From assembly GCF_007671725.1 (NCBI RefSeq), contig NZ_VCNM01000002.1, positions 992,001 through 1,056,000 on the forward strand: DNA of 64,000 nt. The letters run 5' to 3'. Position 1 is the first letter of the stretch. Each line of letters begins with the position of its first letter. The notes below the pieces were generated by a model. The model worked only from the letters and a program-made list of their open reading frames with translations. It was not told where the DNA came from and ran no database searches. The position numbers were made by a program, and so were the translations under genes. Of the stretch, positions 44,988-53,941 are shown one piece after another. The DNA is from Halorubrum depositum. GTDB lineage: Archaea; Halobacteriota; Halobacteria; Halobacteriales; Haloferacaceae.

Positions 44988-46039
44988 GCGACGACGACGA
45001 ATCCACGGAGATCGACGGTACAGACGGCCCGGAAGCGGTGGGCGTGAAGCTCGGCAGCACACGGACGGTGCTCGACCTCCCCGACGGGCGGGGCGGCCGC
45101 GAGCGCCACGCGACGCTGACGTGTCTGGCGACGTACGAGGACGCCATCACGGGCGAGGAGCGGGTCCTGTTCGGCGAGGAGGCCGCGATCGAGTACCCCG
45201 ACACGGTGCGCTTCATGCTCCGGTCGGGGTTACCGGAGGACGAGGGGAGCGTCGCCGACGCGGAGCGGTTCTTCGAGGCCGTCGTGGACGCTCACGAGGT
45301 CCCCGAGGACAGCGCCGTCGTCTACGCGGTCCCGACCATCGACAACGAGGCGGGCGTGAAGAACCTCAAGTCGGTGATCGAGGGCTCGTCGATCGGCGGG
45401 GTAGAGACGCGGAGCTACCCCGAGTCGCTGTGCGGGGCGATCCCCGCCTACGGCGACGACCTGGCCGCCGTCGACGAGGTGTTCGTCTCGATCAACATGG
45501 GGTCGACGACGCTGGAGGCGTGCGCCTACCGGCGCGGCGAGCAGCTCTCGCCGTTCTCGACCGGCTCGGTGACGGGCAACGAGGTCGACCGCCGGATCGT
45601 CGCCGCCGTCGAGGAGGAGAGCCAGGGCCGCGTCCACATCGACCGGACGACCGCCCGGGAGTACAAGGAGGAGCACGCCGACGTGTACGACTTCGAGCCG
45701 TTCACCGACGTGATCCAACAGCCCGGCGGCGGGAGCCACGAGTTCACCGTCGACCGCGGCGTGCGCGAGCCGGTCGACCGCTACATCGACGAGGCGGTCG
45801 ACGCCGTCGCCAACGAGTTCCTCCCGGAGCTCGCGAACGACCACATGAAGCCGTACCAGCTCGCGCTGGGCCGGCCCGTCGCCGCGACCGGCGGCATGGC
45901 CTGTATCCCCGGGCTCGTCGAGGAGTTCGAGAAGCGGCTCTCGGCCGAGCTCGACCGCGACGTCGAGGTCGTCTCGCCCGACGACCCCGCGACCGCCGCC
46001 GCGGAGGGCGCCGGTCGGATCGCGGAACGGCTGATCTGA
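44984..46039 (+). CDS. Actin-superfamily ATPase, salactin-like
   Basis: A 351-residue actin/Hsp70-fold protein. Phosphate loop 1 is VGVKLGSTRTVLDLPDG, loop 2 is VFVSINMGSTTLEACAYRRG, and the adenosine motif is AATGGMACIPGLVEEF. The connecting segment GNEVDRRIVAAVEEES is present. It resembles the haloarchaeal actin homologue salactin, a dynamically unstable polar filament at Halobacterium cell poles, as I remember it. There is no MreB-type membrane helix. Translation is coupled to the upstream FlaD/E-domain protein. Confidence 0.85.
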   Translation: MSDDDESTEIDGTDGPEAVGVKLGSTRTVLDLPDGRGGRERHATLTCLATYEDAITGEERVLFGEEAAIEYPDTVRFMLRSGLPEDEGSVADAERFFEAVVDAHEVPEDSAVVYAVPTIDNEAGVKNLKSVIEGSSIGGVETRSYPESLCGAIPAYGDDLAAVDEVFVSINMGSTTLEACAYRRGEQLSPFSTGSVTGNEVDRRIVAAVEEESQGRVHIDRTTAREYKEEHADVYDFEPFTDVIQQPGGGSHEFTVDRGVREPVDRYIDEAVDAVANEFLPELANDHMKPYQLALGRPVAATGGMACIPGLVEEFEKRLSAELDRDVEVVSPDDPATAAAEGAGRIAERLI

Positions 46040-46066
46040 GCGGTCGCCGTCGCTTTTCGCCGCGCG

Positions 46067-46540
46067 TCACACGTCGAACAGCCGGTCGGCGTCCTCCGCC
46101 TGTCGGCGGTAGATCCCCCGCCCCTTCAGCCGCGGCACCTCGTGCCGGTGGAGCGTCTCCGCCTCGCAGTCGTACACGATGGGGAAGACGTTGGTCCGGC
46201 GTCGGGCGACCGTGTACGAGCGCGCCGCGTCGACGAGCGGCGGGTCCGGATCGGGGACCGGGAAGACGACGTAGCCGAGGGGGGTCGTCGCGCCGTGCCG
46301 GTCGTCGACGCGGTCGACGAGCACGTCGCGGAACGAGTCCGCGACCGCGACGAGGTCCTCCGGGCTGGGGTCCGACTCGTCGTCGACGAGCGTTGCGACG
46401 ACGGCGACCTCCCCGACCGAGGCGTCGTCGTCGCGGGTCTCCCACACCGGGTCGAACCCGTTCGTGTACTCGTCGACCGGCTCGAAGTCGTGTTTCCGGC
46501 GGTTCTCGACGACGGCGTCGCGGTACTGCGTGTGATCCAT
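46067..46540 (-). CDS. Conserved haloarchaeal protein of unknown function
   Basis: A 157-residue soluble protein. Segments that look conserved are MDHTQYRDAVVENRRKHDFEPVDEYTNGFDPVWE, GYVVFPVPDPDPPLVDAARSYTVARRRTNVFPIVYD and ETLHRHEVPRLKGRGIYRRQ. I do not recognise a named domain. It converges on the actin-like gene with 27 nt between stops. Confidence 0.75.
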   Translation of the reverse strand: MDHTQYRDAVVENRRKHDFEPVDEYTNGFDPVWETRDDDASVGEVAVVATLVDDESDPSPEDLVAVADSFRDVLVDRVDDRHGATTPLGYVVFPVPDPDPPLVDAARSYTVARRRTNVFPIVYDCEAETLHRHEVPRLKGRGIYRRQAEDADRLFDV

Positions 46541-46628
46541 ACGGGATCACACGAATCGCATGATAAAAAATGACACACATGCCGGCGACCGGTGCGAGTT
46601 CCCGGCGAAGGCGAGGCCGGCGACCGCG

Positions 46629-46955
46629 TCACCGGAGCCGGTCGAGCTCGTCCGCCGCCGCGAGCTCCGCGACCACGTACCGGTGTTGCACCGCCCAACA
46701 CCGCTTCGCGACCGCGTACGCGACGGCGACGGCGGCGACAGAGAGGAGTCCGACGGTCGGGCCCGCCGTGACGGTCACGACGTACGACTGATAGCCGAGC
46801 ACGCAGACGACGACCGCCGCGACGAGGGTGGCGAGGGGCCGACGCGAGGGGTTCCGGGCGACGTCCGTGAGACACCGCAGGTCGCGCTCGAACGCCGGCC
46901 GCGCCTCGTCGTCGGGGTCTCGCACCGAAGGCGGCGATCGGGCGGATCCGGACAT
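46629..46955 (-). CDS. Small two-TM membrane protein
   Basis: A 108-residue protein with a polar N-terminal half and two adjacent helices (PLATLVAAVVVCVLGYQSYVV and VGLLSVAAVAVAYAVAKRCW). The start MSGSARSPP was chosen over an ATG 18 nt upstream. Function unknown. Confidence 0.65.
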   Translation of the reverse strand: MSGSARSPPSVRDPDDEARPAFERDLRCLTDVARNPSRRPLATLVAAVVVCVLGYQSYVVTVTAGPTVGLLSVAAVAVAYAVAKRCWAVQHRYVVAELAAADELDRLR

Positions 46956-47329
46956 ACGGATCCCTGGGGACACTCAGATGACATATGCTTTGCGGGGAGT
47001 TCACACTCGACGAGGATACCGCCGCACGCGACGGGATCGACCGGAGGCGGGGAGCGTATGGTGACGAGAGCCGACCGGACGAAGAACGAAGTAGTCCCGG
47101 GCGGGGCTGGCATTCCGAGTTTCGCATCGGAAGTCGCGATTGACCGACACCGCGGGACAACTCAACAACATAGCTCTGTGTTCCGGATACGACCGAATGT
47201 GACCTCGGCTCGACTCACGATTCCCACGTCTCATGCTGCGTGATGAGTCGGCTGTCCGTAGCCAACCGACACATGTCACGGACTGGCCGAATCAGAAAGC
47301 ATATTATGTGTATCTAATTACTGTTTTCG
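46956..47329. other. Intergenic region of lower GC
   Basis: This 374-nt gap holds no ORF of protein character and no RNA gene that I can fold. GC falls towards its right end, where a TATA-like CATATTATG at about 47300-47308 serves the GNAT gene. Confidence 0.5.
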
Positions 47330-47902
47330 GTGACACTCCCGATATGGAGGCTTACTCGGACTTCATTTGGCCACTGGGTGTTTGATACGCTCGCGAATGC
47401 GGGGGTGATGTTTTCACGACTTGAGCAGTTCGAACACGCACTCAACGGACCGGTCCCAGACACATCCGTTCCCGACGAGATCTCACTTCGCGTTGATGCT
47501 CCAGAAACGTTCGCTCTTACAGGTCGAATGGACCGTCCGGAACTGTCCGATCGGGACCGAATCGCCGTCGCGGTCGCCGACGACGCAATCGTCGGCGTCC
47601 AGCCCGTGACCGTAGATCGCCCCTTCTACGTCGAGCCACTCGAGCAAGCGATCGAGTTTAATGGTGCCTACTTTTGGGGACTGTACGTCACTCCCGAGTG
47701 GCGTCGTCGGGGCGTTGCGACGGCGCTCGTCGCCCGAGCGCTCTCGTTCGTCGCGAACGAGACGTCGCAAACGCGCGTCCAGACGCTGGTTGGCATCGAC
47801 AACACCCCGTCGAAGCGCGTTCTGACGGGTGTGGGCTTCGAACGAAAGCGCACTCGATCGTACTATCAGGTGTTCGGATTTCAACGCAGAGGGCAATCGT
47901 AG
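47330..47902 (+). CDS. GNAT-family N-acetyltransferase
   Basis: A 190-residue acetyltransferase starting with GTG. The acetyl-CoA-binding segment is WGLYVTPEWRRRGVATALVARAL (R/Q-x-x-G-x-A variant), followed by VQTLVGIDNTPSKRVLTGVGFERKRTRSYY. The gene uses more A/T-ending codons than its neighbours (for example GTTTGATACGCTCGCG near 47380), suggesting transfer. Its stop is 1 nt before the GTG of the PssA-like gene, so the pair form an operon. Confidence 0.82.
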   Translation: MTLPIWRLTRTSFGHWVFDTLANAGVMFSRLEQFEHALNGPVPDTSVPDEISLRVDAPETFALTGRMDRPELSDRDRIAVAVADDAIVGVQPVTVDRPFYVEPLEQAIEFNGAYFWGLYVTPEWRRRGVATALVARALSFVANETSQTRVQTLVGIDNTPSKRVLTGVGFERKRTRSYYQVFGFQRRGQS

Positions 47903-47903
47903 G

Positions 47904-48485
47904 GTGTTCCGCCGACTCGCTCTCGCGGACTACGCCACGCTCATCGGATTGGGGCTGGGATGGACGGCTGTCAGCCTGTTCCTGCAGGGCGACCCCGACG
48001 CGGCAACGCTGACGCTGCTTCTCGCGTTCCTGTGTGACAAGGCCGACGGTTGTCTGGCACGACGCGGATACGGTTCGTCGCTCGGAGCCCACCTCGACGC
48101 GTTGGCGGACGTGGTGATCTATCTCGTTCCGGCCGCGGTCGTCGTGTCCGACCTCCTCACCGGGGGAGCTGTGTTCGAGAGCCTCGCCGGGGCAGTCATC
48201 CTCGGGTTCGGCGTCTTGCGATTGGCCCGCTACTCCGACGACGACACGGCCGCCGGCGACGAGACGCCGTACTACCGGGGTATTACTGCTTTCCACGTCG
48301 CCGCTTGGGCGCTCGTCGTCCGGTTAGCCGTCGTATCGACCGCCCTCCCGTCGCTGATCGGAGCGGTTTCGATCGTCGTCGTCACACCGCTGATGGTCGC
48401 TCCGTTTCGTATCTACGCTACCAGGAAACAGTTGGTCGGTGCCGTCATTACCGGCTCCGTGATCGCTGTAGGGGTGCTCGTGTGA
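47904..48485 (+). CDS. CDP-alcohol phosphatidyltransferase (PssA-like)
   Basis: A 193-residue integral membrane enzyme. The catalytic motif is DKADGCLARRGYGSSLGAHLDALAD (residues about 47-71), spread over the first helices, with FRRLALADYATLIGLGLGWTA before it. It transfers a head group, such as serine or inositol phosphate, to a CDP-archaeol lipid. The GTG start at 47904 was chosen because it follows the GNAT stop closely; longer versions overlap that gene. About five to six helices are seen. Archaetidylserine synthase is the likely role. Confidence 0.82.
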   Translation: MFRRLALADYATLIGLGLGWTAVSLFLQGDPDAATLTLLLAFLCDKADGCLARRGYGSSLGAHLDALADVVIYLVPAAVVVSDLLTGGAVFESLAGAVILGFGVLRLARYSDDDTAAGDETPYYRGITAFHVAAWALVVRLAVVSTALPSLIGAVSIVVVTPLMVAPFRIYATRKQLVGAVITGSVIAVGVLV

Positions 48486-48538
48486 GGTGGAGCGACCGGG
48501 AGTCATCGATATCCTCTGCTCCGTTACCCGCGTCAAAA

Positions 48539-48611
48539 TAGTCCCGGGCGGATTCGAACCGCCGTCAATGGCTCCAAAGGCCATTATGATTGGCCACTAC
48601 ACCACGGGACT
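48539..48611 (-). tRNA. tRNA-Gln (TTG)
   Basis: The minus strand folds into a full cloverleaf. The acceptor AGTCCCG pairs with CGGGACT, the anticodon arm is ATGGC-CTTTGGA-GCCAT with anticodon TTG, and the T arm is GGCGG-TTCGAAT-CCGCC. The discriminator base is A, CCA is not encoded, and there is no intron. It decodes CAA and CAG, by wobble, as glutamine. Confidence 0.93.
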
Positions 48612-48724
48612 GCGATCGGTGATTGCCCGCGCGCACTCAAGTAGGTTACTTTCCCTGACGGGTCGGCGGCCCCGCGTTCGTCCGACCGACCGGCGCGCGA
48701 AGCGCCGCGGTACCGACGAGCGCG

Positions 48725-50011
48725 TCACTCCCGGCGGGCGTCGTCGCTCCCGGGTCCGTCTCCCGTTGCCGCATCCGCGGACTCGTCGGCGGCGTCCTCG
48801 GCGCCGATTCCGTCTTCGGCTCCGATTCCGCCCTCAACGCCGGTACCGTCCTCGATACTCCCCGCCTCGTCGACGGACGCGAGGTCGTCGACGTCGGGGG
48901 CGTCGCCGTCTTCGCCTTCCTCCAGATCGCCGACCGCCGGGGGCGACGGCGGTCGGTAGGTGTAGACGAAGTCGCCGGCCACGGCGTGGTACGCGCCCGT
49001 CTCGGGGTCGTCCACGACGCCGGTGTCGTTGTCGATGGCGAAGTCCACGAGGTCGCGGAGGCTCTCCGCCTCCGCCTCGGGGCGCTCGTGGACGGACGCC
49101 GGGAGCCGGAACGTCGTGATCCACTCCGCGAACTCGGAGCGGTCGTCGCTGTACGCGAGGTAGTCGCGCTCGGCGGGCGTGAGCGCGAGGTCGCGCTCCC
49201 GACGGGCGTACGCCAGCCCGCCGGCCCCGACGAGGCCGACGAGGAGCAGGATCGGCCCGCCGATCGACCGGAGGGGGCCGTAGCTCCGCTCGACGGTCAC
49301 CGGCTCCGTGCGCTCCGAGGTGTCCGACTGAACGCCGGGGTCCGAGACGGAGTAGGTGTCGCCGCCGTGGTCGAGCCCCAGCTCGATCGTCCGGGCGTAC
49401 GAGGTCTGCTCGCCGTTGATCGCGCCCTCGAGCGCCACGTCGGTGACGACGAACGTCTCCGTCTCGCCCGGCGACGCGCCGAGCTCCTCTTCGATCTCGG
49501 CCGCGGTCGCGTCCACCTCGCTGCTGTTGAGCGCGAACGACGCCGTCGCGGTCTCCCCGGGCTCGACGTCCGAGACCGTCTCCGACGCCAGCGTCCGCCG
49601 GTCGCTCCAGTAGACGACGTTCCCGTCCTCGCCGACGCTGCGGACGACGAGGACGGAGTCGAGCCGGACGTCGACGTTCGACGCGGACGCGGCCGCGTAC
49701 GTCGTCTCGACGTCGACGTCGAGCACGGGAGCGACCCGCGTGAAGTACGTGTCGCGATCGTCGAGGGCGGTCCCGACCTCGAACACCGAGTTCGGCTCGG
49801 TCACCTCGGCGGAGTGGTTGTACGCCGTCTCGACGGTGAACGAGGAGACGGTCCGCTCGCGGGTCTCGGTGCCGGGGTCGACGTGGGTCGCGTAGACGAG
49901 CCCGCCGCCTACGGCGGCCGCGATCAGCAGGACGGCGACGATCACGGCGAACTGTGCGTCCAGTACCGCGCGGAGCCGGAGTCGGGTCTCGTCTGGGGAT
50001 GAGGGGCTCAT
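48725..50011 (-). CDS. DUF5305 membrane protein, partner of signal peptidase
   Basis: A 428-residue protein with an N-terminal helix (FAVIVAVLLIAAAVGGGLVYA), an extracellular beta-rich domain (VSSFTVETAYNHSAEV, EPGETATASFALNSSEVDATAAEIEEELG) and a second helix (GGPILLLVGLVGAGGLAYA). The C-terminal region is cytoplasmic and acidic. This is the DUF5305 layout, from memory. It is encoded 4 nt after a signal peptidase gene, an arrangement I associate with SipW/TasA-like secretion loci. It may be a chaperone or anchor for the secreted proteins. Confidence 0.85.
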   Translation of the reverse strand: MSPSSPDETRLRLRAVLDAQFAVIVAVLLIAAAVGGGLVYATHVDPGTETRERTVSSFTVETAYNHSAEVTEPNSVFEVGTALDDRDTYFTRVAPVLDVDVETTYAAASASNVDVRLDSVLVVRSVGEDGNVVYWSDRRTLASETVSDVEPGETATASFALNSSEVDATAAEIEEELGASPGETETFVVTDVALEGAINGEQTSYARTIELGLDHGGDTYSVSDPGVQSDTSERTEPVTVERSYGPLRSIGGPILLLVGLVGAGGLAYARRERDLALTPAERDYLAYSDDRSEFAEWITTFRLPASVHERPEAEAESLRDLVDFAIDNDTGVVDDPETGAYHAVAGDFVYTYRPPSPPAVGDLEEGEDGDAPDVDDLASVDEAGSIEDGTGVEGGIGAEDGIGAEDAADESADAATGDGPGSDDARRE

Positions 50012-50015
50012 TCGG

Positions 50016-51179
50016 TCACCTGTATATCTGGCGGAGGAGCCGGCGATACAGCGGGGGTCTCTCGCGCGATTCTCGGGAGCGTATCCGCGCGGGCTCGCCG
50101 CGCAGCAGGACGAGCCCGAGGCCGACGACGACGCCGCCGAGCAGCCCGTCGATCGCGACGATCGGCGCCCACGGGTGGACGCCGTACAGCTCGTCGACCA
50201 CGCCGTGCGGGAGCACCGCGAGGTATCGGTGTTCGGCGACGAGCAGCCGGTAGTAGCCGGTCTCGGGCGGCGCGGTGAGCGTCACCGTGGTCGACGCCTC
50301 GCCGCGGCTTCCGACCGTGAGCCGCTGGGGGTCGACGTCGACACCGGGGCTCGCCGGAGTGACGTACGCGTACACCGGGACCAGTCCGGCGTTGGGGACG
50401 ACGTACTCCAGCTCCTGGCTCGTGCCGCGCTCGATGACGGTGGGGTTCTCCGACTCGAACTCGGCGCTCACGACGCCGTACTCCTGCGTGCCGGCCGGGA
50501 CGACCATCGCCGCGGTCGCGGTCGCCATCAGCACGATCGCGAGCACGGCGACGATCGCGAACACCGAGGTGCCGTCGTCGCGGGAGCGGTCCCGTTCGCG
50601 GGTCTCGCGAGAGTTCCGGTTCGCGTACCAGTCGGCAGCGTACGCGACCGCCGAGAGCGCGAAGAGGATGTACGCCAGTCCCTGCGTTCCCTGGAACGAC
50701 CGGACCCCGAAGGTGACCGCCAGCCACGTCTGGAACGAGGCGAGCCCCGACTGGATCCCCATCGCGACGGTGCCCAGGTGCGGGATGACGACCACGCTCC
50801 CGCCGACCTGGAGCGCCACCGCGACGACGTCGGCGTCCTGCACCACGGGCTCGCCCCCGTCCTGATCGGTGAAGGGGTTGTTGTCGCCCTGCGTGACGTA
50901 CCCGCGTTCCGTCTCCTCGACGACGCGGTGGGTGGTTAATCCGCCGCCCTCGATCTCCTGCGCGTCGAACGTCACCACGTCGCCGACGCCGACGTCGCCG
51001 GCGAGCGGCGCGGGGATCGCGACGAACCCGTCGCCGGGGTCGAGGGTGGGCTGCATGCTGCCGGTCTCGACGAAGCTGAGCAGCACGGGCTGCCCGAGCA
51101 GCTGGCCGACGACCAGCGAGAGGACGACGAGGACGACCGCGACCTGCAGCGTTATCGAGAGGATGCGTTTCGGTGACAT
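50016..51179 (-). CDS. Signal peptidase I, SipW/archaeal type
   Basis: A 387-residue membrane peptidase. After the first helix (SITLQVAVVLVVLSLVVG) comes the catalytic Ser in FVETGSMQPTLDPGDGF. LTTHRVVEE carries the His that replaces Lys in archaeal and ER-type enzymes, and GYVTQGDNNPFTD follows. A C-terminal extension unusual for housekeeping signal peptidases holds further helices and a beta domain (VSAEFESENPTVIERGTSQELEY). The location among SipW-substrate-like proteins suggests a dedicated peptidase. Confidence 0.92.
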   Translation of the reverse strand: MSPKRILSITLQVAVVLVVLSLVVGQLLGQPVLLSFVETGSMQPTLDPGDGFVAIPAPLAGDVGVGDVVTFDAQEIEGGGLTTHRVVEETERGYVTQGDNNPFTDQDGGEPVVQDADVVAVALQVGGSVVVIPHLGTVAMGIQSGLASFQTWLAVTFGVRSFQGTQGLAYILFALSAVAYAADWYANRNSRETRERDRSRDDGTSVFAIVAVLAIVLMATATAAMVVPAGTQEYGVVSAEFESENPTVIERGTSQELEYVVPNAGLVPVYAYVTPASPGVDVDPQRLTVGSRGEASTTVTLTAPPETGYYRLLVAEHRYLAVLPHGVVDELYGVHPWAPIVAIDGLLGGVVVGLGLVLLRGEPARIRSRESRERPPLYRRLLRQIYR

Positions 51180-51345
51180 ATGGCGTGGGCTGGCGCGGAC
51201 GTTGCGATCCGGGCGTCGGTTCCTCTTCGGTTCGCCACGGGTCTCCGATCATGGAATGTAATCGACACGTTATAAATTCGGGGTTCGGAGCAGGACGTGG
51301 CGGGAGTTCGGCGGTCCGGGGCCCTTTCGGCGGTCCCGCTCGGTC

Positions 51346-52245
51346 TCACTCGCCGAACGCCCCGATCGCGAGCAGCGCGAAGGAGCCGATGAAGGCCAGA
51401 CAGAAGCCGAGCAGGTGGACGTAGAGGTTCACGACGCTCCCCGCGCCGGTCGGGTCGCCCGGGAATCCGACGACGGGATAGCCGAGGACGAGGACCGCGC
51501 CGACGGCGAACAGGTCGCCCTCGCCCGGCCGCGAGGCGACCGCGCGGACGCCCTCGCGGACGGTCTCGCGGACCGACGTCCCGGCGCTCGACGCGTAGAG
51601 GACCGCGAGGAGCGCGCCAGCGACGCCCGTGGCAAGTCCGGCGAGCCCGAGGCCGGTCGTCGACACCGGGAGCGCGAGCAGCGCGATCCAGCCGACGAGC
51701 GCGAAGAAGACCGCGGGCAGCGCGCGGAGCGACGCTCCCGGAGCGAACCGCTCGCGGGCGTACGTCCCGAGCAGCAGCGGGAGCAGTCCCGCGAGCGCCA
51801 TGTTGATCCCGGAGAAGCCGAAGCCGATCGCGTCCCGCGGGACGGCGAGGTTCAGCGCCGAGAGGACGAACGGGAACGCCGAGAGGAACGTCGCCAGCGC
51901 GGTCAGGAAGAAGCGGCGCGACCCGCCCAGCACCGCGAGCGCGTAGCCGACGCCCGCGAGCAGGCAGTAGCCCGCCACGTTGCCGGCGAGGTGCCCCGCG
52001 TCGAGGTGGACGTAGTGCGAGGCGAAGGCGCTCCGGAGCGTCGGGTCGGCGTACGCGAACGCGAGCGACCGGCGGGTCGCCTCCGGGAGCGAGAAGGCCG
52101 CGAGCAGGACCGCCGGCACCGCGAGCAGGACGAACAGGTCGACCGCCCTGACGCTCGCGAGCAGTTCCCGCCGGAAGTCGCGGTCCGCGTCCCGACCCGT
52201 CTCGGCGGCGCCGCGGTCGCGCTCGTCGATCGGAGACGCCGTCAC
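51346..52245 (-). CDS. Rhomboid-family intramembrane serine protease
   Basis: A 299-residue protein with about seven helices. Rhomboid marks are the HYVHLDAGHLAGNVAGY helix (H-x-H/HLxxN motif), the catalytic Ser in FGFSGINMA (GxSG) and the partner His in NLYVHLLGFCLAFIG. The N-terminal 35 residues are charged and cytoplasmic. It would cut substrate membrane helices. It lies between the signal peptidase and the PGF-pre-PGF gene on the same strand, so processing of their products is plausible but inferred. Confidence 0.85.
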   Translation of the reverse strand: MTASPIDERDRGAAETGRDADRDFRRELLASVRAVDLFVLLAVPAVLLAAFSLPEATRRSLAFAYADPTLRSAFASHYVHLDAGHLAGNVAGYCLLAGVGYALAVLGGSRRFFLTALATFLSAFPFVLSALNLAVPRDAIGFGFSGINMALAGLLPLLLGTYARERFAPGASLRALPAVFFALVGWIALLALPVSTTGLGLAGLATGVAGALLAVLYASSAGTSVRETVREGVRAVASRPGEGDLFAVGAVLVLGYPVVGFPGDPTGAGSVVNLYVHLLGFCLAFIGSFALLAIGAFGE

Positions 52246-52362
52246 GGCCGAGACCTCGGCGACCGGCGGGTAATACCTGTCGGCGCGCGTCTCGCTCGCG
52301 ATAACTGACGCCTCCCGGCCGCGGGCACGAGTTCGCGGTCGCCTCCCGAGCGCTCGCGCGCC

Positions 52363-53898
52363 TCACGACCGGGGCACCCGGCGGAACAGCGCGAGCCCGG
52401 TCACCGCGACGACGAGGGCGACGAGCAGCCCGCCGAGGTCGACGAAGTCGACGGCGCCGGGCTCCTCCGTGGGACCGTCGCCCGGCTCACCGGCGTCACC
52501 GAACCCGCCCGCCGCCGCGGACCCTCCCGCCTCGTCGCCAGCGCCGTTCCCCCTCGGGTCGCCGACGATCAGGGTGCCGACCGGCGTCCCGTCGACCGCG
52601 AGCTCGTACGCGCCGGCGGTCTCGAAGGTCCCGCCGAGCGCGACCGTCGCCGTCTCGTTCGGCGCGAGCGCGGCGGTCTCGTTCGCGACCGGGTCGCCGT
52701 CGGCGGTCAGCGTCACCACCTGCTCACCCGCCGCGCCGCCGCCGTTCTCGATCGTCGCTCGCACCGTCGCCTCGTCGCCGGGATCGATCGCCTCGGGCAC
52801 GACCGTCGCCTCGGTGACGTCGAACCGAGGCTCGCGCGCCGCGACCGCGAACGTCGAGAACTCCGTCGTCGTCGCGCGGAAGTGAACGCGGTCCTCGGGG
52901 AGTCCCGAGAGATCGACGACCTCCCCGTCGACGACCTCGACCGGCTTCTCCTCCCACTCGCCCGCGTCCGTCTGCCGGTAGAGCGTCACGTCCTCGGGAG
53001 CGGTCCCGGTCGCATTCAGGTGGTCCGGGTCCGCGCTGAACCGGATCGTCATCTCGTCGACCGCGCCGGGCGCGAAGTCGTGGTCGAGCGCGAGGTAGGC
53101 CATCGAGCGCGGCGTCGTCGACGTCCTCAACGCGCTCCCGCCCTCGAAGGTTTCCGGGCTCCCCGCCGCGTCGAGCTCGACGCGTTCGTTCCGGACGCCC
53201 GCCAGGTCGATCCCCTCCAGGGTGACGTCGTCGCCGGCGAGCGCCATCCCGTCGGCCCGGAACCGCACTGAGTCCCCGTGGTCGATCTCGCTCGCGGTGA
53301 ACTCGCGGCTGTCTGCGCTCGGGGCCGTGGTCGTCACGGTCGGGCCGTCGGCGCTGGTCTGCTGGTCCGCCGTATCCATCTCCGTCGCATCGTCGGGCTC
53401 CGCGAGCTTCGCCTCGATCGAGAACTCGTCGGCGCCCAGCCGCGTCCCGACGGTCGCGTCTCGGGTGTCGAACGCGAGGCCAACCGTGACGGTCTCGTTC
53501 GGCGCGAGCGTGACGCTGCTCTCGTTGCCCTCTATCGACTCGCCGTCGGCGACGAAGCTGACGTTCTCGCTGTCGTACTCGATCCACACGTGCGCGTACT
53601 GCTCGCCCGTGTACGTGATCTGGAATATTCCGGCGATCTGCCCGGTCGATCCGACGTTCAGCCCCTCGAAGTCGGTCGGAAGATCCGGATTCGCCGCCGA
53701 GACGTCGATCGCGATCTCGTGGTCGTCATTTAGATAGGCGTACTGCCCGTTCGGTCCGTCAACCGACTGGACCGCGAGGTCGCCGTCGGCGACGGTGTCG
53801 GCGTTGCTGTAGATGACCGCCGCCCCCGTGGTGAATATCAACGTGGTCGCCGCTACGAGAAGCAGGGCGAGGGTCAGGGTACGGTGGGCTGTCGACAT
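52363..53898 (-). CDS. Secreted/anchored protein with PGF-pre-PGF and CARDB-like domains
   Basis: A 511-residue surface protein. It has a signal or anchor helix near the N-terminus (LTLALLLVAATTLIFTTGAAV) and an N-terminal SipW-substrate-like domain (VADGDLAVQSVDGPNGQYAYL). A PGF-pre-PGF-like domain follows (VTLYRQTDAGEWEEKPVEVVDG...FRATTTEFSTFAVAA), then a CARDB-like beta repeat (PGDEATVRATIENGGGAAGE). A Gly-rich linker and C-terminal helix (VDLGGLLVALVVAVTGLALF) close the protein. The ATG at 53898 was chosen over one 24 nt upstream. It starts 44 nt after the secreted-protein gene at 53942. Confidence 0.8.
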   Translation of the reverse strand: MSTAHRTLTLALLLVAATTLIFTTGAAVIYSNADTVADGDLAVQSVDGPNGQYAYLNDDHEIAIDVSAANPDLPTDFEGLNVGSTGQIAGIFQITYTGEQYAHVWIEYDSENVSFVADGESIEGNESSVTLAPNETVTVGLAFDTRDATVGTRLGADEFSIEAKLAEPDDATEMDTADQQTSADGPTVTTTAPSADSREFTASEIDHGDSVRFRADGMALAGDDVTLEGIDLAGVRNERVELDAAGSPETFEGGSALRTSTTPRSMAYLALDHDFAPGAVDEMTIRFSADPDHLNATGTAPEDVTLYRQTDAGEWEEKPVEVVDGEVVDLSGLPEDRVHFRATTTEFSTFAVAAREPRFDVTEATVVPEAIDPGDEATVRATIENGGGAAGEQVVTLTADGDPVANETAALAPNETATVALGGTFETAGAYELAVDGTPVGTLIVGDPRGNGAGDEAGGSAAAGGFGDAGEPGDGPTEEPGAVDFVDLGGLLVALVVAVTGLALFRRVPRS

Positions 53899-53941
53899 AT
53901 TCTTCAAAATACTGTTCGGCAATTACAGACAGTTGTTACAA

